From contig NZ_BJFL01000027.1 of assembly GCF_005405885.1 (NCBI RefSeq), forward strand, positions 1-64,000: a stretch of DNA of 64,000 bases, read 5' to 3'. Positions within the stretch are counted from its first letter, which is position 1, and each line of letters starts with the position of its first letter. Positions 54,572 through 62,884 of the stretch are shown here, in pieces. The notes beneath the pieces were generated by a model. It was not told the DNA's origin, did not search any database, and saw nothing but the letters and a program-made list of their open reading frames with translations. Origin of the DNA: Gandjariella thermophila. GTDB taxonomy: Bacteria; Actinomycetota; Actinomycetes; Mycobacteriales; Pseudonocardiaceae. The translations under genes were made by a program, and so were the position numbers.

Positions 54572-55320
54572 CCGGCCGACGCGGCCGCCGCGCGTGCCTG
54601 CCGGGCCAGCCGGCGGGCCTCCCGCAACGGCGCCGGGGTGCGGTGCCCGGCGGTCGCCAGGACGACGCGGGCGGCGGTCTCGGCGTCGGTGCGCCATGCG
54701 GCGTGCGCGGCGACTGGCCGGCGGCCGCTCCTGGTCCGCACCCAGTGGCCGACCAGCTCGCCGTCCAACCACAGCGGCGCGGTGGCGCCCCGCTGGTCGG
54801 GCGGCCAGTCGCCCCGCGCCAGCAGGGTCCGGTGCGTGACGCCCACCGTCGGCACGTCGAGCACCGCGCCGAGGTGCCTGGCGAGCCCGGTCCGGCGCGG
54901 ATGGTCCAGCCCGGTCGCGTCGACCAGCAGCACGTCCGGCCGCTCCGGCAGCGCGGCGACCACCGCCTGCAGCACGGCGCCGAAGCGCAACGCGAGCAAC
55001 CCGAACGCATAGCCGGCGCCCGCGCGGGCCGGGCGGGCCGCCCGGCCGACGCAGCGCCGCCCGCGGTACGCCGCCGCTCCGGCCCACACCGGTTGCCCCG
55101 CCGCGCCGGGACCGGCATGCCCGCGCGCCGGAGCGGCGAAGCAACCAGCCACCAGGGAACCGGGCGTCCACCGCCACCCGGGCGGGTGCGCATCGCGCAG
55201 CGCGTCCTGCACCGCCACCAGGTCCCGCACCGTGGTCGGCCACGCGCTCGGCGGCGGCGCCCCGGAATCCGGTTGCCCCCGGCGAGCCACGGTGCGCGGC
55301 CACCCGGTCTCTCCCGTCAC
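54547..55320 (-). CDS. endonuclease V-like protein with altered catalytic motifs
   Basis: A 257-residue protein with the overall endonuclease V pattern: the RALPERPDVLLVDATGLDHP region, LARHLGAVLDVPTVGVTHR and a closing YRGRR-like strand order. EndoV cuts near deaminated bases and needs a D-E-D-type metal site. Here the first metal motif reads LVAGCFAAPAR instead of AGVDVAY-type, and the REGP-type glutamate position reads RFGA. Only the DATG aspartate is kept. It is therefore probably catalytically inactive. I start at GTG 55320; an earlier in-frame ATG at 55404 is possible. It overlaps the convergent regulator by 25 bases. Confidence 0.7.
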   Translation of the reverse strand: MTGETGWPRTVARRGQPDSGAPPPSAWPTTVRDLVAVQDALRDAHPPGWRWTPGSLVAGCFAAPARGHAGPGAAGQPVWAGAAAYRGRRCVGRAARPARAGAGYAFGLLALRFGAVLQAVVAALPERPDVLLVDATGLDHPRRTGLARHLGAVLDVPTVGVTHRTLLARGDWPPDQRGATAPLWLDGELVGHWVRTRSGRRPVAAHAAWRTDAETAARVVLATAGHRTPAPLREARRLARQARAAAASAGYGATRYR

Positions 55321-55419
55321 GCCCCGATCGTGCGCCCGGACGCGAACCGCCGGCCAGCACGCCGCTGGTGCCGGGCGCTCGGTCCGGTCCGCGCGGAGAA
55401 CCACCGGCCGCGCCGGCGC

Positions 55420-56061
55420 TCAGTCCGTCGCGACGGCTCGCAGGTAGACCTGCGACTCGGTGCGCCCGGGAGCGACCTTGGCCCGCACCTGGCGTAGCCC
55501 CGTCACCTCGAAACCCGCGTCGCTGACCACGGCGGCCAGTTGGTCGGCCGGGTAGGCGGTGACGTGCAGCGGAACGTCGAAGAAGGAGATCGGCGCGAGA
55601 TCGAAGTCACCCAGCACCATGGCGAGCGACAGCAGGCGCGGACCGCGCAGCCGCGCACGAATGGCCCGCAGCACCGCCGGAATCTCCTTCCTGCCCAACA
55701 TCAGCAGCGCGAAGAACGACACGGCCGCGTCGAACTCGCCCAACTCCGGTCCGAGGGCGCGAACGTCCTGGCGCACGAAGGTCGCGGCGGGCACCCGGCT
55801 GCCGGCCAGCCGCAGCATGGTGGCCGACTCGTCGATCCCCACAACGGTCAACCCCGCATCGCTGAGTTGGCGCGCGGTCGGAACACCGCTGCCGCACCCG
55901 ACGTCCAGAACCCGCGCACCGGCCGGCAGCGTCCCGATCAGCCAGTCCCCCTCGGCAACCTGGGCCGCGCGATCCTGGAAGGACTGCTCGTAGCGTTCCC
56001 CGATCAGATCGAACGGGCACTGTCCCGGCGTGTCCTGGCCTGTGGTCACCCCTCGCAGCAT
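55420..56061 (-). CDS. class I SAM-dependent methyltransferase
   Basis: A 213-residue Rossmann methyltransferase. Motif I is VLDVGCGSGVPTARQLS, motif II VVGIDESATMLRLAG, motif III-like FVRQDVRAL, and motif IV DAAVSFFALLML. The substrate is unknown. ATG 56061 is preferred because the motif-free upstream 41 codons look non-coding; GTG 56049 is another option. Confidence 0.85.
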   Translation of the reverse strand: MLRGVTTGQDTPGQCPFDLIGERYEQSFQDRAAQVAEGDWLIGTLPAGARVLDVGCGSGVPTARQLSDAGLTVVGIDESATMLRLAGSRVPAATFVRQDVRALGPELGEFDAAVSFFALLMLGRKEIPAVLRAIRARLRGPRLLSLAMVLGDFDLAPISFFDVPLHVTAYPADQLAAVVSDAGFEVTGLRQVRAKVAPGRTESQVYLRAVATD

Positions 56062-56319
56062 GGTCGGCCGGCCGAGGGCTGTCCAATGACTTCCCGCGGC
56101 TTTCCGGGTTCGTCCGGGGCATTCGGCGCCACGGGTTGGTGCCAGAGCCGTACCGGCCGGTTGTGCGGCGCGGCACCGGCGCACCGCTGCTTACTCAGCG
56201 TGAAAGGCCCGTCATGGTGACGTGATTCTCGCGCTGAGTGTCTCGGCGCTCGCCCAGCGTGCAAGAGCGCAATCTCTGCGCCGCAGGGTTCCAGTTGACC
56301 TCGAAAAACGCCTAGCCTG

Positions 56320-56868
56320 ATGCTTCCGACCCCGACCCCCGAAGGGTCCGGCACCCCTCGCGGAACCGGCCCCGCCAACCCCGTGGAACTCATGGACCCA
56401 CTACGGATTGTTGATAACTCCGGCCCGGACCGTCCCCCGAACAAGCCCGACCACCGCGACAACGAGCCGACCCGCCCGGCGCTTCGCGCCGCCGAGCCCA
56501 CCGACGCCCGCGTGGACCCGGTGGTGCGACCGGACCCGGCCCCGAAGGCCCGCCCGGACGAGGTTCCCGCGCCGGCCCGGTTACTGATCACCCGTGGTCC
56601 CGAGGTGGGGACCTGCTTCGACCTCACTGCCGCGGTGACCACCATCGGGCGCTACCGCAACTGCGACATCGCGCTCGACCACGTGACCGTCTCTCGACGC
56701 CACGCCGAGATCCGTCGCGACGGCGGCGGCTACACGATCGTCGACGCCGGTTCGCTGAACGGCACCTACCTCAACCGGCACCCCCTCGAGGCCCCGGCGA
56801 CGCTCGCCGACGGTGACGAAGTCCGAATCGGCATCGTCCGCTTCACCTTTCACACCAGACGGGTTTAG
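56320..56868 (+). CDS. FHA-domain protein resembling GarA/OdhI
   Basis: A 182-residue protein. The C-terminal 95 residues are a forkhead-associated domain: LLITRGPEVGTCFDLTAAVT, TIGRYRNCDIALD, VTVSRRHAEIRRDGGGYTIV, DAGSLNGTYLN and DGDEVRIG, with the phosphothreonine-binding R, SxxH and N all present. The order closely follows GarA, the PknG/PknB target that controls 2-oxoglutarate metabolism. The N-terminal 85 residues are proline- and acid-rich and lack the ETTS-type phosphorylation site of GarA. The start at ATG 56320 is uncertain; ATG 56392 is an alternative. Confidence 0.85.
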   Translation: MLPTPTPEGSGTPRGTGPANPVELMDPLRIVDNSGPDRPPNKPDHRDNEPTRPALRAAEPTDARVDPVVRPDPAPKARPDEVPAPARLLITRGPEVGTCFDLTAAVTTIGRYRNCDIALDHVTVSRRHAEIRRDGGGYTIVDAGSLNGTYLNRHPLEAPATLADGDEVRIGIVRFTFHTRRV

Positions 56869-56987
56869 CCCGCTTGGGACGACGCCGTCGGGTCCGCAGT
56901 GGACGGACGAGCACGGCGCCGTCCGGGCGGTGGTAGGCGGATGAGCGCTCCCACCGTGCGGCCCACGACCATTTCGGAGGTTGACCT

Positions 56988-57416
56988 GTGAGCACCGACG
57001 CTGTGTGGACCCGAGGCGTGATGGGGATCCAGCTCCATCACGCCACGGACCTGCAGGACGCCGCCCGGTTCCTGGGCAACGCCGTCATGGCGGTGCGCGC
57101 CGCCCACGTCCGGACCGGCGACGAGCGCTATGCGGCCCTCACCGCCCAACTCAGCGACATGCACGCGCGAATGCGCGACCTCGAAGGCCAGGCGCGGGCC
57201 AGCATGCAGGCGTTGCACTCCGCCGATCCTGACCGGTTCGTCCGGTGCCGCGACGGCGAGGAGCCGTGGCCGGACGAGATCGAGCCGGGCTTCGTGCCTC
57301 GGCACACGTGCCAGGACCGGTGCATGTACCACGACCACGGCGTGCTCGACGCGCTCATGCAGTGCACCTGCGCCCGACCACCGTGCCGGGCCTGCGCCAT
57401 CGAGGGCAACCGCTAG
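56988..57416 (+). CDS. hypothetical protein with Cys-rich C-terminus
   Basis: A 142-residue protein I cannot assign. The first 75 residues are helical (DLQDAARFLGNAVMAVRAAH, QLSDMHARMRDLEGQARASM). The C-terminus clusters cysteines and histidine (RHTCQDRCMYHDHG, QCTCARPPCRACAIEGNR) that could bind zinc. It lies just after the FHA gene in the same direction (120 bases), with a GGAGG-like site before GTG 56988. Confidence 0.65.
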   Translation: MSTDAVWTRGVMGIQLHHATDLQDAARFLGNAVMAVRAAHVRTGDERYAALTAQLSDMHARMRDLEGQARASMQALHSADPDRFVRCRDGEEPWPDEIEPGFVPRHTCQDRCMYHDHGVLDALMQCTCARPPCRACAIEGNR

Positions 57417-57456
57417 CCGGCCGGGCGCCCACACGTCCACACCGGCGCACCGAGGA

Positions 57457-57613
57457 CGGACACCGTCCAGCGCGCCGAAACGCGGCGTGACCTTGCCGCG
57501 CTGGTGGCGGAACTGCCCGCGGCGCAGCGGGTCGCGGTGGTGCTGCGGCACGTCACCGGCCTGCCGATCGCCGAGGTCGCCGCCGTGCTCGGCTGCCCGG
57601 AGGGGACCGCGGC
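57457..57613 (+). pseudogene. sigma factor region 4 remnant
   Basis: The frame TVQRAETRRDLAALVAELPA then AQRVAVVLRHVTGLPIAEVA, AVLGCPEGTA is the helix-turn-helix (region 4) of an ECF sigma factor, with the conserved PxxxR-x-V and G-x-x-x-x-E-x-A pattern. It ends abruptly at about 57612, where another frame (MGMT) takes over. No region 2 is present upstream. Confidence 0.65.
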
Positions 57614-58198
57614 GACTCGGCCGCGGAACTCGCGCCCTGCTTCCGGGAGCGGTTCGGCCGACCCCTGGTCCCGGCCGAGCGGCCGCCCGCGGGCCTCGCT
57701 GCCGCGCTGCGCACCGGACGAACCAGCCGCCTGAGGATCGACCTGCGTGCGTTGACCGCGTTCGAGGTCGAGGTGCTCTCCGCCACAAGCCGCATCCCGC
57801 CCGGGCAGAACCGGCCCTACGCATGGGTGGCCCAGGAGGTCGGCCGGCCGAAGGCCGTCCGGGCGGTGGGTTCCGCGCTGGGCCGCAACCCGGTGCCGCT
57901 GCTCATTCCCTGCCATCGGGTCACCCGCTCCGACGGGAAGCCCGGAGACCACGTGTTCGGCGCGCCGGCGAAGGAGGCGATCCTGCGCGCTGAGCAGGTC
58001 AACCTCACCGAGGTGCGGGAACTGGCGAAGGCACGCATCTTCTACATCGGTAGCGAGACCACGGGCATCGTGTGCTTTCCGACCTGCCACAATGCGCGGC
58101 GGATCACGCCGGGCCACCGGCGCGGGTTCCGGACCGTGGGGCAGGCCAGCTACCGGCCATGCCGGCACCGCCGACCGGCGCTGGCCGGCACGGCATGA
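57614..58198 (+). pseudogene. methylated-DNA cysteine methyltransferase fused to an Ada-type zinc domain, damaged
   Basis: About 195 codons. The first part is an Ogt/MGMT DNA-repair domain: TAFEVEVLSATSRIPPGQNR, RPKAVRAVGSALGRNPVPLL and the acceptor IPCHRVTRSDGK. The last 55 residues are an Ada-type zinc motif: IGSETTGIVCFPTCHNARRI then YRPCRHRRP. In Ada the last C-x-x-C is complete, but here the final cysteine is an arginine and five residues before YRPC are missing. No start codon lies near the domain start. The sigma-region-4 remnant ends in another frame just upstream, so a fusion with a frameshift is likely. Confidence 0.65.
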
Positions 58199-58239
58199 CC
58201 CGACGGCATCCCGGTCGTGGCCATCGCCGCTCGTCGCCG

Positions 58240-59241
58240 CTATGCCGCGCCGGCGCCGACGAGCCTGGCTCGGAACTGCATGGAGCGGTACGGCCAGTTC
58301 GTCGCCGTGTTCCACTGGCTGACCACCAGGTGCAGGTCATCGGGGGTCGACCCGGGCAGGATGTAGCCGCCGTACGGCTGTGCCACCCGGCCGGCGGCAT
58401 GGTCCTCGGCATCCCACGAGCAACCGCTCACCAGCGTCTCCCTCGGCGCCTCGTAGAGGTTCGCCGTCGGCGAGTCCAGGGTCAGCACGTCGATGCGGTA
58501 GTTGCCCGCGTCGAAGAACGTCAGCAGCCACCGCGGACCGGTCCTCCGCAGGCACAGCTCGCCGTAGGCCCCGGTGAGCGCGATCGTCGGCGGGTTGCCC
58601 CACGCCCAGGCGCCGTCAAGGTAGCCCCAGCCCTCCCAGGCGGTCGGGTCGGTCAGCCGGGACTCCGGGACGCGGTGCAGGATGAGTCCCTTGTCGCGCT
58701 GAAACCCGGTGGAGAAGGCGTACACGTAGCCATCCGAGCCCCGTTCCCAGGTCAACATCTGGAACAGCCCGCCGAGGGCGTCGCCCGGCCACCGGGCTCC
58801 CGTCGGCTCCCAGGTCTCGCCGTTGTCGGCCGAGCGGTACACCTCGGTCCAGTGCACGTCGCCAATGCCCTGGCACACCATGACGTGCAGGTACATCGTG
58901 TCGCCGACGGTCATGAGGTCGGTCGGCAGCACGGTCTCGACCCGGCGACCCCCGATCGTCGACCCGTGCCGGTAGCCCAGCACCTGCTGCGCGTAGCCGC
59001 CCGGTCCCGCCGAGCCGACCCACTCCAGGCCCGCTGCCACGGTCACCGGGTCGGCGAAGAGCACCACCGGCGAACGCCAGCCGGGGCCACCGACGCTCGC
59101 CCGCTCGAACGTGTCGCCGAACACCGAGACGAGCCGCCCGTCGGGGGCGACGGCGGTCACCCCGAGATCGGTGCCTCCGACGCCGAACCGGTCGGTGTGA
59201 CCGGGCCCGGTCAGATCCTTGACCTTGCTCGCGACAGCCAC
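58240..59241 (-). CDS. DUF4185 domain protein
   Basis: A 333-residue protein with the DUF4185 pattern: VKDLTGPGHTDRFGVGGTDL, SVFGDTFERA and repeated beta-propeller-like segments (HWTEVYRSADNGETWEPTG, YVYAFSTGFQRDKGLILHRV, SQWNTATNWPY). The family is related to five-bladed glycosidase-like propellers and often secreted, but no signal peptide is visible here. GTG 59241 is preferred because AAGGAG lies directly upstream; GTG 59256 is in frame. Substrate unknown. Confidence 0.85.
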   Translation of the reverse strand: MAVASKVKDLTGPGHTDRFGVGGTDLGVTAVAPDGRLVSVFGDTFERASVGGPGWRSPVVLFADPVTVAAGLEWVGSAGPGGYAQQVLGYRHGSTIGGRRVETVLPTDLMTVGDTMYLHVMVCQGIGDVHWTEVYRSADNGETWEPTGARWPGDALGGLFQMLTWERGSDGYVYAFSTGFQRDKGLILHRVPESRLTDPTAWEGWGYLDGAWAWGNPPTIALTGAYGELCLRRTGPRWLLTFFDAGNYRIDVLTLDSPTANLYEAPRETLVSGCSWDAEDHAAGRVAQPYGGYILPGSTPDDLHLVVSQWNTATNWPYRSMQFRARLVGAGAA

Positions 59242-59524
59242 TCCGCTCCTTTCCACGCGACCGGAGCCGGACTACCTCCTCGCATGCCCACCCCATCACG
59301 GGACCCAGGCCGCTCGCCAGCGCCCCGCCCCGCGGGTGGCACCCCGGAAACCTCGCTTCCGGCACGGACCGCGCGGCGGTCTTACGATGCGGGTGCACCG
59401 TACGCCCGGTACGAGTGCGTGTGCCGGTGGCGGCGTCGAGGCCGCCGGGGGTCGCCGCCACGGCCGAGGTGTTCGTCGAAGTCGCGCCGCAAGGGCGTGT
59501 CTGCTACCCGCGGAGCGGACCACG

Positions 59525-60100
59525 ATGTTTCTGAGGGAGTTCCTGCGGAACCCGATGCGGACCGGTGCGGTGGGCAGCACCAGCCGCAGGTGTGTCGACG
59601 CGTTCCTGGGTGAGATGGATCTGGGGAACGCGCGGCGGGTGGTCGAGTTGGGCGCCGGCACCGGCGCGATCACGGCGGCGCTGCGGGAGCGGTTGCCGCC
59701 GTCGACGAAGGTGCTCGCCGTCGAGCTGAACCCCCACCTGGCCGACCTGCTGAAGCAGCGGTGCGCGGCGAGCAATGTCGAGGTGGTGTGCGCATCCGCG
59801 CTCGAGCTGGGCACGTTGCTCCGCGAACGGAACCTCACCGCCGTCGACCAGGTGGTCAGTTCGCTGCCGTTCAGCCTGATGTCGGAGAGCGACCAGCGCG
59901 AGGTCCTCCGCGCGGTGTGCGACGCGCTCGACGGCGCCGGGCGGTTCAGCACGCTCCTGACCGCCCATCAGAGCCTCACCCAGCGCGGCCGGCGTTTCGA
60001 CGAGCTGCTCCGGCAGCACTTCTCCGAGGTGGACCACGGCCCGACGCTGTGGGCGAACGTCCCGCCACTGCGCGCGTACCACTGCCGGCGGTGCCGCTGA
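59525..60100 (+). CDS. class I SAM methyltransferase (phospholipid N-methyltransferase/rRNA-dimethylase-like)
   Basis: A 191-residue methyltransferase. It begins MFLREFLRNPMRTGAVGSTS and shows motif I VVELGAGTGAITAALRERL, motif II VLAVELNPHLADLLKQR and motif IV VSSLPFSLMSE. The NPxRTGAV start and SSLPF motif IV are those of PmtA/Ksg-like enzymes that methylate phosphatidylethanolamine or rRNA. ATG 59525 follows GGAGCGGA; the long upstream in-frame sequence is not homologous. Confidence 0.85.
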   Translation: MFLREFLRNPMRTGAVGSTSRRCVDAFLGEMDLGNARRVVELGAGTGAITAALRERLPPSTKVLAVELNPHLADLLKQRCAASNVEVVCASALELGTLLRERNLTAVDQVVSSLPFSLMSESDQREVLRAVCDALDGAGRFSTLLTAHQSLTQRGRRFDELLRQHFSEVDHGPTLWANVPPLRAYHCRRCR

Positions 60101-60503
60101 GCGGCCTCTCGGGCCGCTCGCCGGGCCGGCGCGAATCCTTCCGGGTCGCCGGTCCCCGGACGATCGGGACGGAAGTCCCATGCTCGGCCGTACCTTTGTG
60201 CGGCACCGTAGTCCTGCTGGGGACTCGGCAAGCCTGCCCCGAAGACGGCGGCGGAAAGCGTCAGCGATCGGCACCGGGGGTCGAGACGAACACTGCGGGA
60301 CGGGCTCGGTAGCACGCTGGCGAGGGAACGGCCATGGTCCTTTCTGGAATATCAGGCGTTCCGGCCGAGCATCGGAGAATTTGGCCCCCAGTTCGTCCGG
60401 GGCAGCCGGCCGAATTGCCGGAACGGCGGACCGGCAGCCGCGGCACGACGACAATTCCGCCGATTTCCACACGGTGACATTCGCCGGTGGGGAGGTGACT
60501 CCG
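60101..60503. other. intergenic region upstream of the PQQ module
   Basis: About 400 bases with no convincing gene. It should hold the promoter of the PQQ-alcohol dehydrogenase operon. I see no clear dyad or sigma motif that I would trust. Confidence 0.4.
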
Positions 60504-60956
60504 ATGGCGATCACCGCGGGTGAGCTGTCAGAGATCGGGTTGGACCACCAGAACAAGGCGGCGCTCGGCCGGCTGCTCGCCACCGGACGGCTCGCCTACG
60601 CACAGGAGGGACCCGAGGGCCGCATGCGCGCAGAGGTCCGGATCCCACCCGACGAGCTGGTCTGGGACCCCTCGATTCTCGTCATGCCCCATGGTGGCGA
60701 CCTCGACCTCGAACTCGTCAACGACGACACGAACACGCACTGCGCGCATCTGCCGAGCAACGGCGACAGCAAGTGGATGTGGTTGGCGGTCTACTCCCGA
60801 GGAAAGGCCACACTGAACCTCGACGGCCCTGGCTACTACTGGTTCAGCTCCAATATCGGCAACGACGAGGGCCGGGGTTTGATCGGCGCGATCGTCGTGC
60901 TCGGCGACGCGCCGCCGGAGGCCCGCCTCGACCGGCCGGACCAGCCACGGCCATAG
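60504..60956 (+). CDS. MSMEG_3727-family PQQ-associated protein
   Basis: A 150-residue cupredoxin-like protein of the PQQ-associated MSMEG_3727 type. Conserved stretches include ELVWDPSILVMPHGGDLDLE, NDDTNTHCAHLPSNG (Cys-His copper-like site), and YYWFSSNIGNDEGRGLIGAI. It may pass electrons from the dehydrogenase downstream. No signal peptide is visible. ATG 60504 has GGGGAGG upstream. It precedes the dehydrogenase gene by 13 bases. Confidence 0.8.
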   Translation: MAITAGELSEIGLDHQNKAALGRLLATGRLAYAQEGPEGRMRAEVRIPPDELVWDPSILVMPHGGDLDLELVNDDTNTHCAHLPSNGDSKWMWLAVYSRGKATLNLDGPGYYWFSSNIGNDEGRGLIGAIVVLGDAPPEARLDRPDQPRP

Positions 60957-60969
60957 AAAGGAGCCGTTG

Positions 60970-62652
60970 ATGACGGAGTACGTAGAGGCGCGGCCGGTCA
61001 ACTTCTCAGAACTGAGCGCCGTGGTCGGAAGAGCGCCGGCGGTGGCCGAGAACGTCACGTACGAACGCCTTCTCGACGCGCGCTCGGAACCGCACAACTG
61101 GCTGACCTACTACGGCGCCTACAACGGTCAGCGGTACAGCCCGCTGGACCAGATCAACACCGAGAACGTCAGGCGGCTCGCACCCGCCTGGGTGTTCCAG
61201 TTCGGTGCGGCGGGCCTGCACGCCGGCCCGTCGACATACGCGTTCGAGGCCGCGCCGATCGTGGTGGACGGGGTCATGTACGTCTCCGGCTGGGATGGCT
61301 GGGTATGGGCCATCGACGCCCGGAACGGGCAGAACCTCTGGGTGTACAAGCACGCCATCCCGTTCGACACCTCGCTGTGCTGCGGCAACGTGAACCGCGG
61401 GGTCGCGGTCGCGAAGGGGAAGGTCTTCGTTGTCACGCTGAACGCCCACCTGATCGCTCTCGACGCGGTCACCGGAAAGTGCGTGTGGGACAGCACGTAT
61501 GGTGACGTGCGGGCCGGGGAGAGCGCCACGCTCGCACCGCTGGTGGTGAAGAACCTGGTCATCGTGGGCAGCTCCGGTGGGGAGTTCGGGGTGCGCGGGC
61601 ACCTCGACGCCTTCGATGTCGACAGCGGCGAGCACGTCTGGCGCTGCTACACGGTCCCCAAGCCGGGCGAGCCCGGCTCCGAGACCTGGCCCGCCGACGG
61701 TGAGGCCTGGGCGCGGGGCGGCGGCAACTGCTGGGTGACCGGCACCTTCGACCCGGAGACCAACCTCCTGTACTGGGGAACCGGGAACCCGGGGCCCGAC
61801 TTCGACGGCGAGGTCCGGCAGGGCGACAACCTCTACACCGACAGCGTGATCGCCGTCGATGTCGACAGTGGCCGGATCCGCTGGCACTACCAGTGCACGC
61901 CGCACGATCTGTGGGACTATGACTCCACAATGGAGTGCGTTCTGTTCGAACAGGACGGTCGCAAGCTGCTGGCCCATTTCGACAAGAACGGGTACTGCTT
62001 CGTCCTCGATCGGACGAACGGCGACCTGGTCCGGGTGTTCCCGTTCGGGGAACGCATCACCTGGGGTGAGATCACTCCCGACGGCGCGGTGACGCCGAAG
62101 GTGTACCCGGACAAGGAGGGCGAGCCGGTGCACTTCTGGCCGGGGCCGGCCGGAGCCAAGGAATGGACGCACGCGGCCTACAGCCCGAAAACCGAGCTGT
62201 TCTACGTCCCGGTGCAGGACGTCGGCGCGGAGGTCACCCGGCGGCGCCGGCAGTTCAAGGAGAGCATCCCCTACTGGGGTGCGAGCGTCACGGTGGATGC
62301 CGAGGACATGCGCGGCTTCCTGAAGGCGTTCGACGTGTCGGGCAACGAGGCGTGGCGCTGGGCCAGCAGGTGGCCGCTGTCCGCTTCGGTGCTCGCCACG
62401 GCCGGCGATCTGACGTTCGTCGGCGAACCCTCCGGGGAGTTCAACGCGTTCCACGCGCGCACCGGGGAGCCGCTGTGGCGGTTCCAGACCGGAAGCGGGC
62501 ACCACAGCAGCCCGACGACCTACAGCGTCGACGGGCGGCAGTACGTCGCCGTGCCGGTCGGGTGGGGTGCCTGGGTCGAAGGGTTCGCGCCGGGAATGCT
62601 GGGCGGCCAGCACGGCGACGCGCTCTTCGCCTTCGCCCTTCCCGAGGGCTAG
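60970..62652 (+). CDS. PQQ-dependent methanol/alcohol dehydrogenase
   Basis: A 560-residue eight-bladed propeller quinoprotein. It has the PQQ-contact vicinal disulfide in SLCCGNV, repeated W-motif blades (WAIDARNGQNLWVY, YVPVQDVGAEV, WRFQTGSGHHSSPTTYS) and CTPHDLWDYDSTME. The DYD pair there matches the extra aspartate of lanthanide-dependent (XoxF-type) enzymes; calcium enzymes have Ala at the second position. No signal peptide is visible although the family normally works outside the membrane. AAAGGAG precedes ATG 60970. pqqA, pqqB and pqqC follow. Confidence 0.9.
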   Translation: MTEYVEARPVNFSELSAVVGRAPAVAENVTYERLLDARSEPHNWLTYYGAYNGQRYSPLDQINTENVRRLAPAWVFQFGAAGLHAGPSTYAFEAAPIVVDGVMYVSGWDGWVWAIDARNGQNLWVYKHAIPFDTSLCCGNVNRGVAVAKGKVFVVTLNAHLIALDAVTGKCVWDSTYGDVRAGESATLAPLVVKNLVIVGSSGGEFGVRGHLDAFDVDSGEHVWRCYTVPKPGEPGSETWPADGEAWARGGGNCWVTGTFDPETNLLYWGTGNPGPDFDGEVRQGDNLYTDSVIAVDVDSGRIRWHYQCTPHDLWDYDSTMECVLFEQDGRKLLAHFDKNGYCFVLDRTNGDLVRVFPFGERITWGEITPDGAVTPKVYPDKEGEPVHFWPGPAGAKEWTHAAYSPKTELFYVPVQDVGAEVTRRRRQFKESIPYWGASVTVDAEDMRGFLKAFDVSGNEAWRWASRWPLSASVLATAGDLTFVGEPSGEFNAFHARTGEPLWRFQTGSGHHSSPTTYSVDGRQYVAVPVGWGAWVEGFAPGMLGGQHGDALFAFALPEG

Positions 62653-62685
62653 CGCGCCCGATGTCGGCGGAAGGAGGTGCCATTG

Positions 62686-62796
62686 ATGGAATCCGTTGCC
62701 GCCCGGTCCACGGCTCCCGAATGGGAGACCCCCGACTTCGAGGAGATCGGGTGCGCGGCCGAAGTGACCATGTACGTCGCGCAGTGGGAGGACTAG
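62686..62796 (+). CDS. pqqA: PQQ precursor peptide PqqA
   Basis: A 36-residue peptide: MESVAARSTAPEWETPDFEE then IGCAAEVTMYVAQWED. The conserved precursor core W-x-x-P-x-F-x-E-I-x-x-x-x-E-V-T-x-Y is present, with the glutamate and tyrosine (E26, Y30) that are cross-linked and excised to make PQQ. AAGGAGG lies 10 bases before ATG. It is too short for routine gene calling but unmistakable. It follows the dehydrogenase by 33 bases and precedes pqqB. Confidence 0.93.
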   Translation: MESVAARSTAPEWETPDFEEIGCAAEVTMYVAQWED

Positions 62797-62805
62797 CGGT
62801 CGACA

Positions 62806-62838
62806 CACGGGCGCCGGCGGCGGAGTCCGGCGCCCGTG
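62806..62838 (+). terminator. 12-bp stem-loop between pqqA and pqqB
   Basis: CACGGGCGCCGG (62806-62817) pairs perfectly with CCGGCGCCCGTG (62827-62838) around a 9-base loop. No T-tract follows. Situated between pqqA and pqqB, it could partially terminate transcription or protect the upstream RNA, raising pqqA over the rest, as reported for other pqq operons. Confidence 0.6.
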
Positions 62839-62884
62839 CGCTCTCGAGCGCCGGAATCGGACCTTCCAGGAAGAGCAGGCCGGA

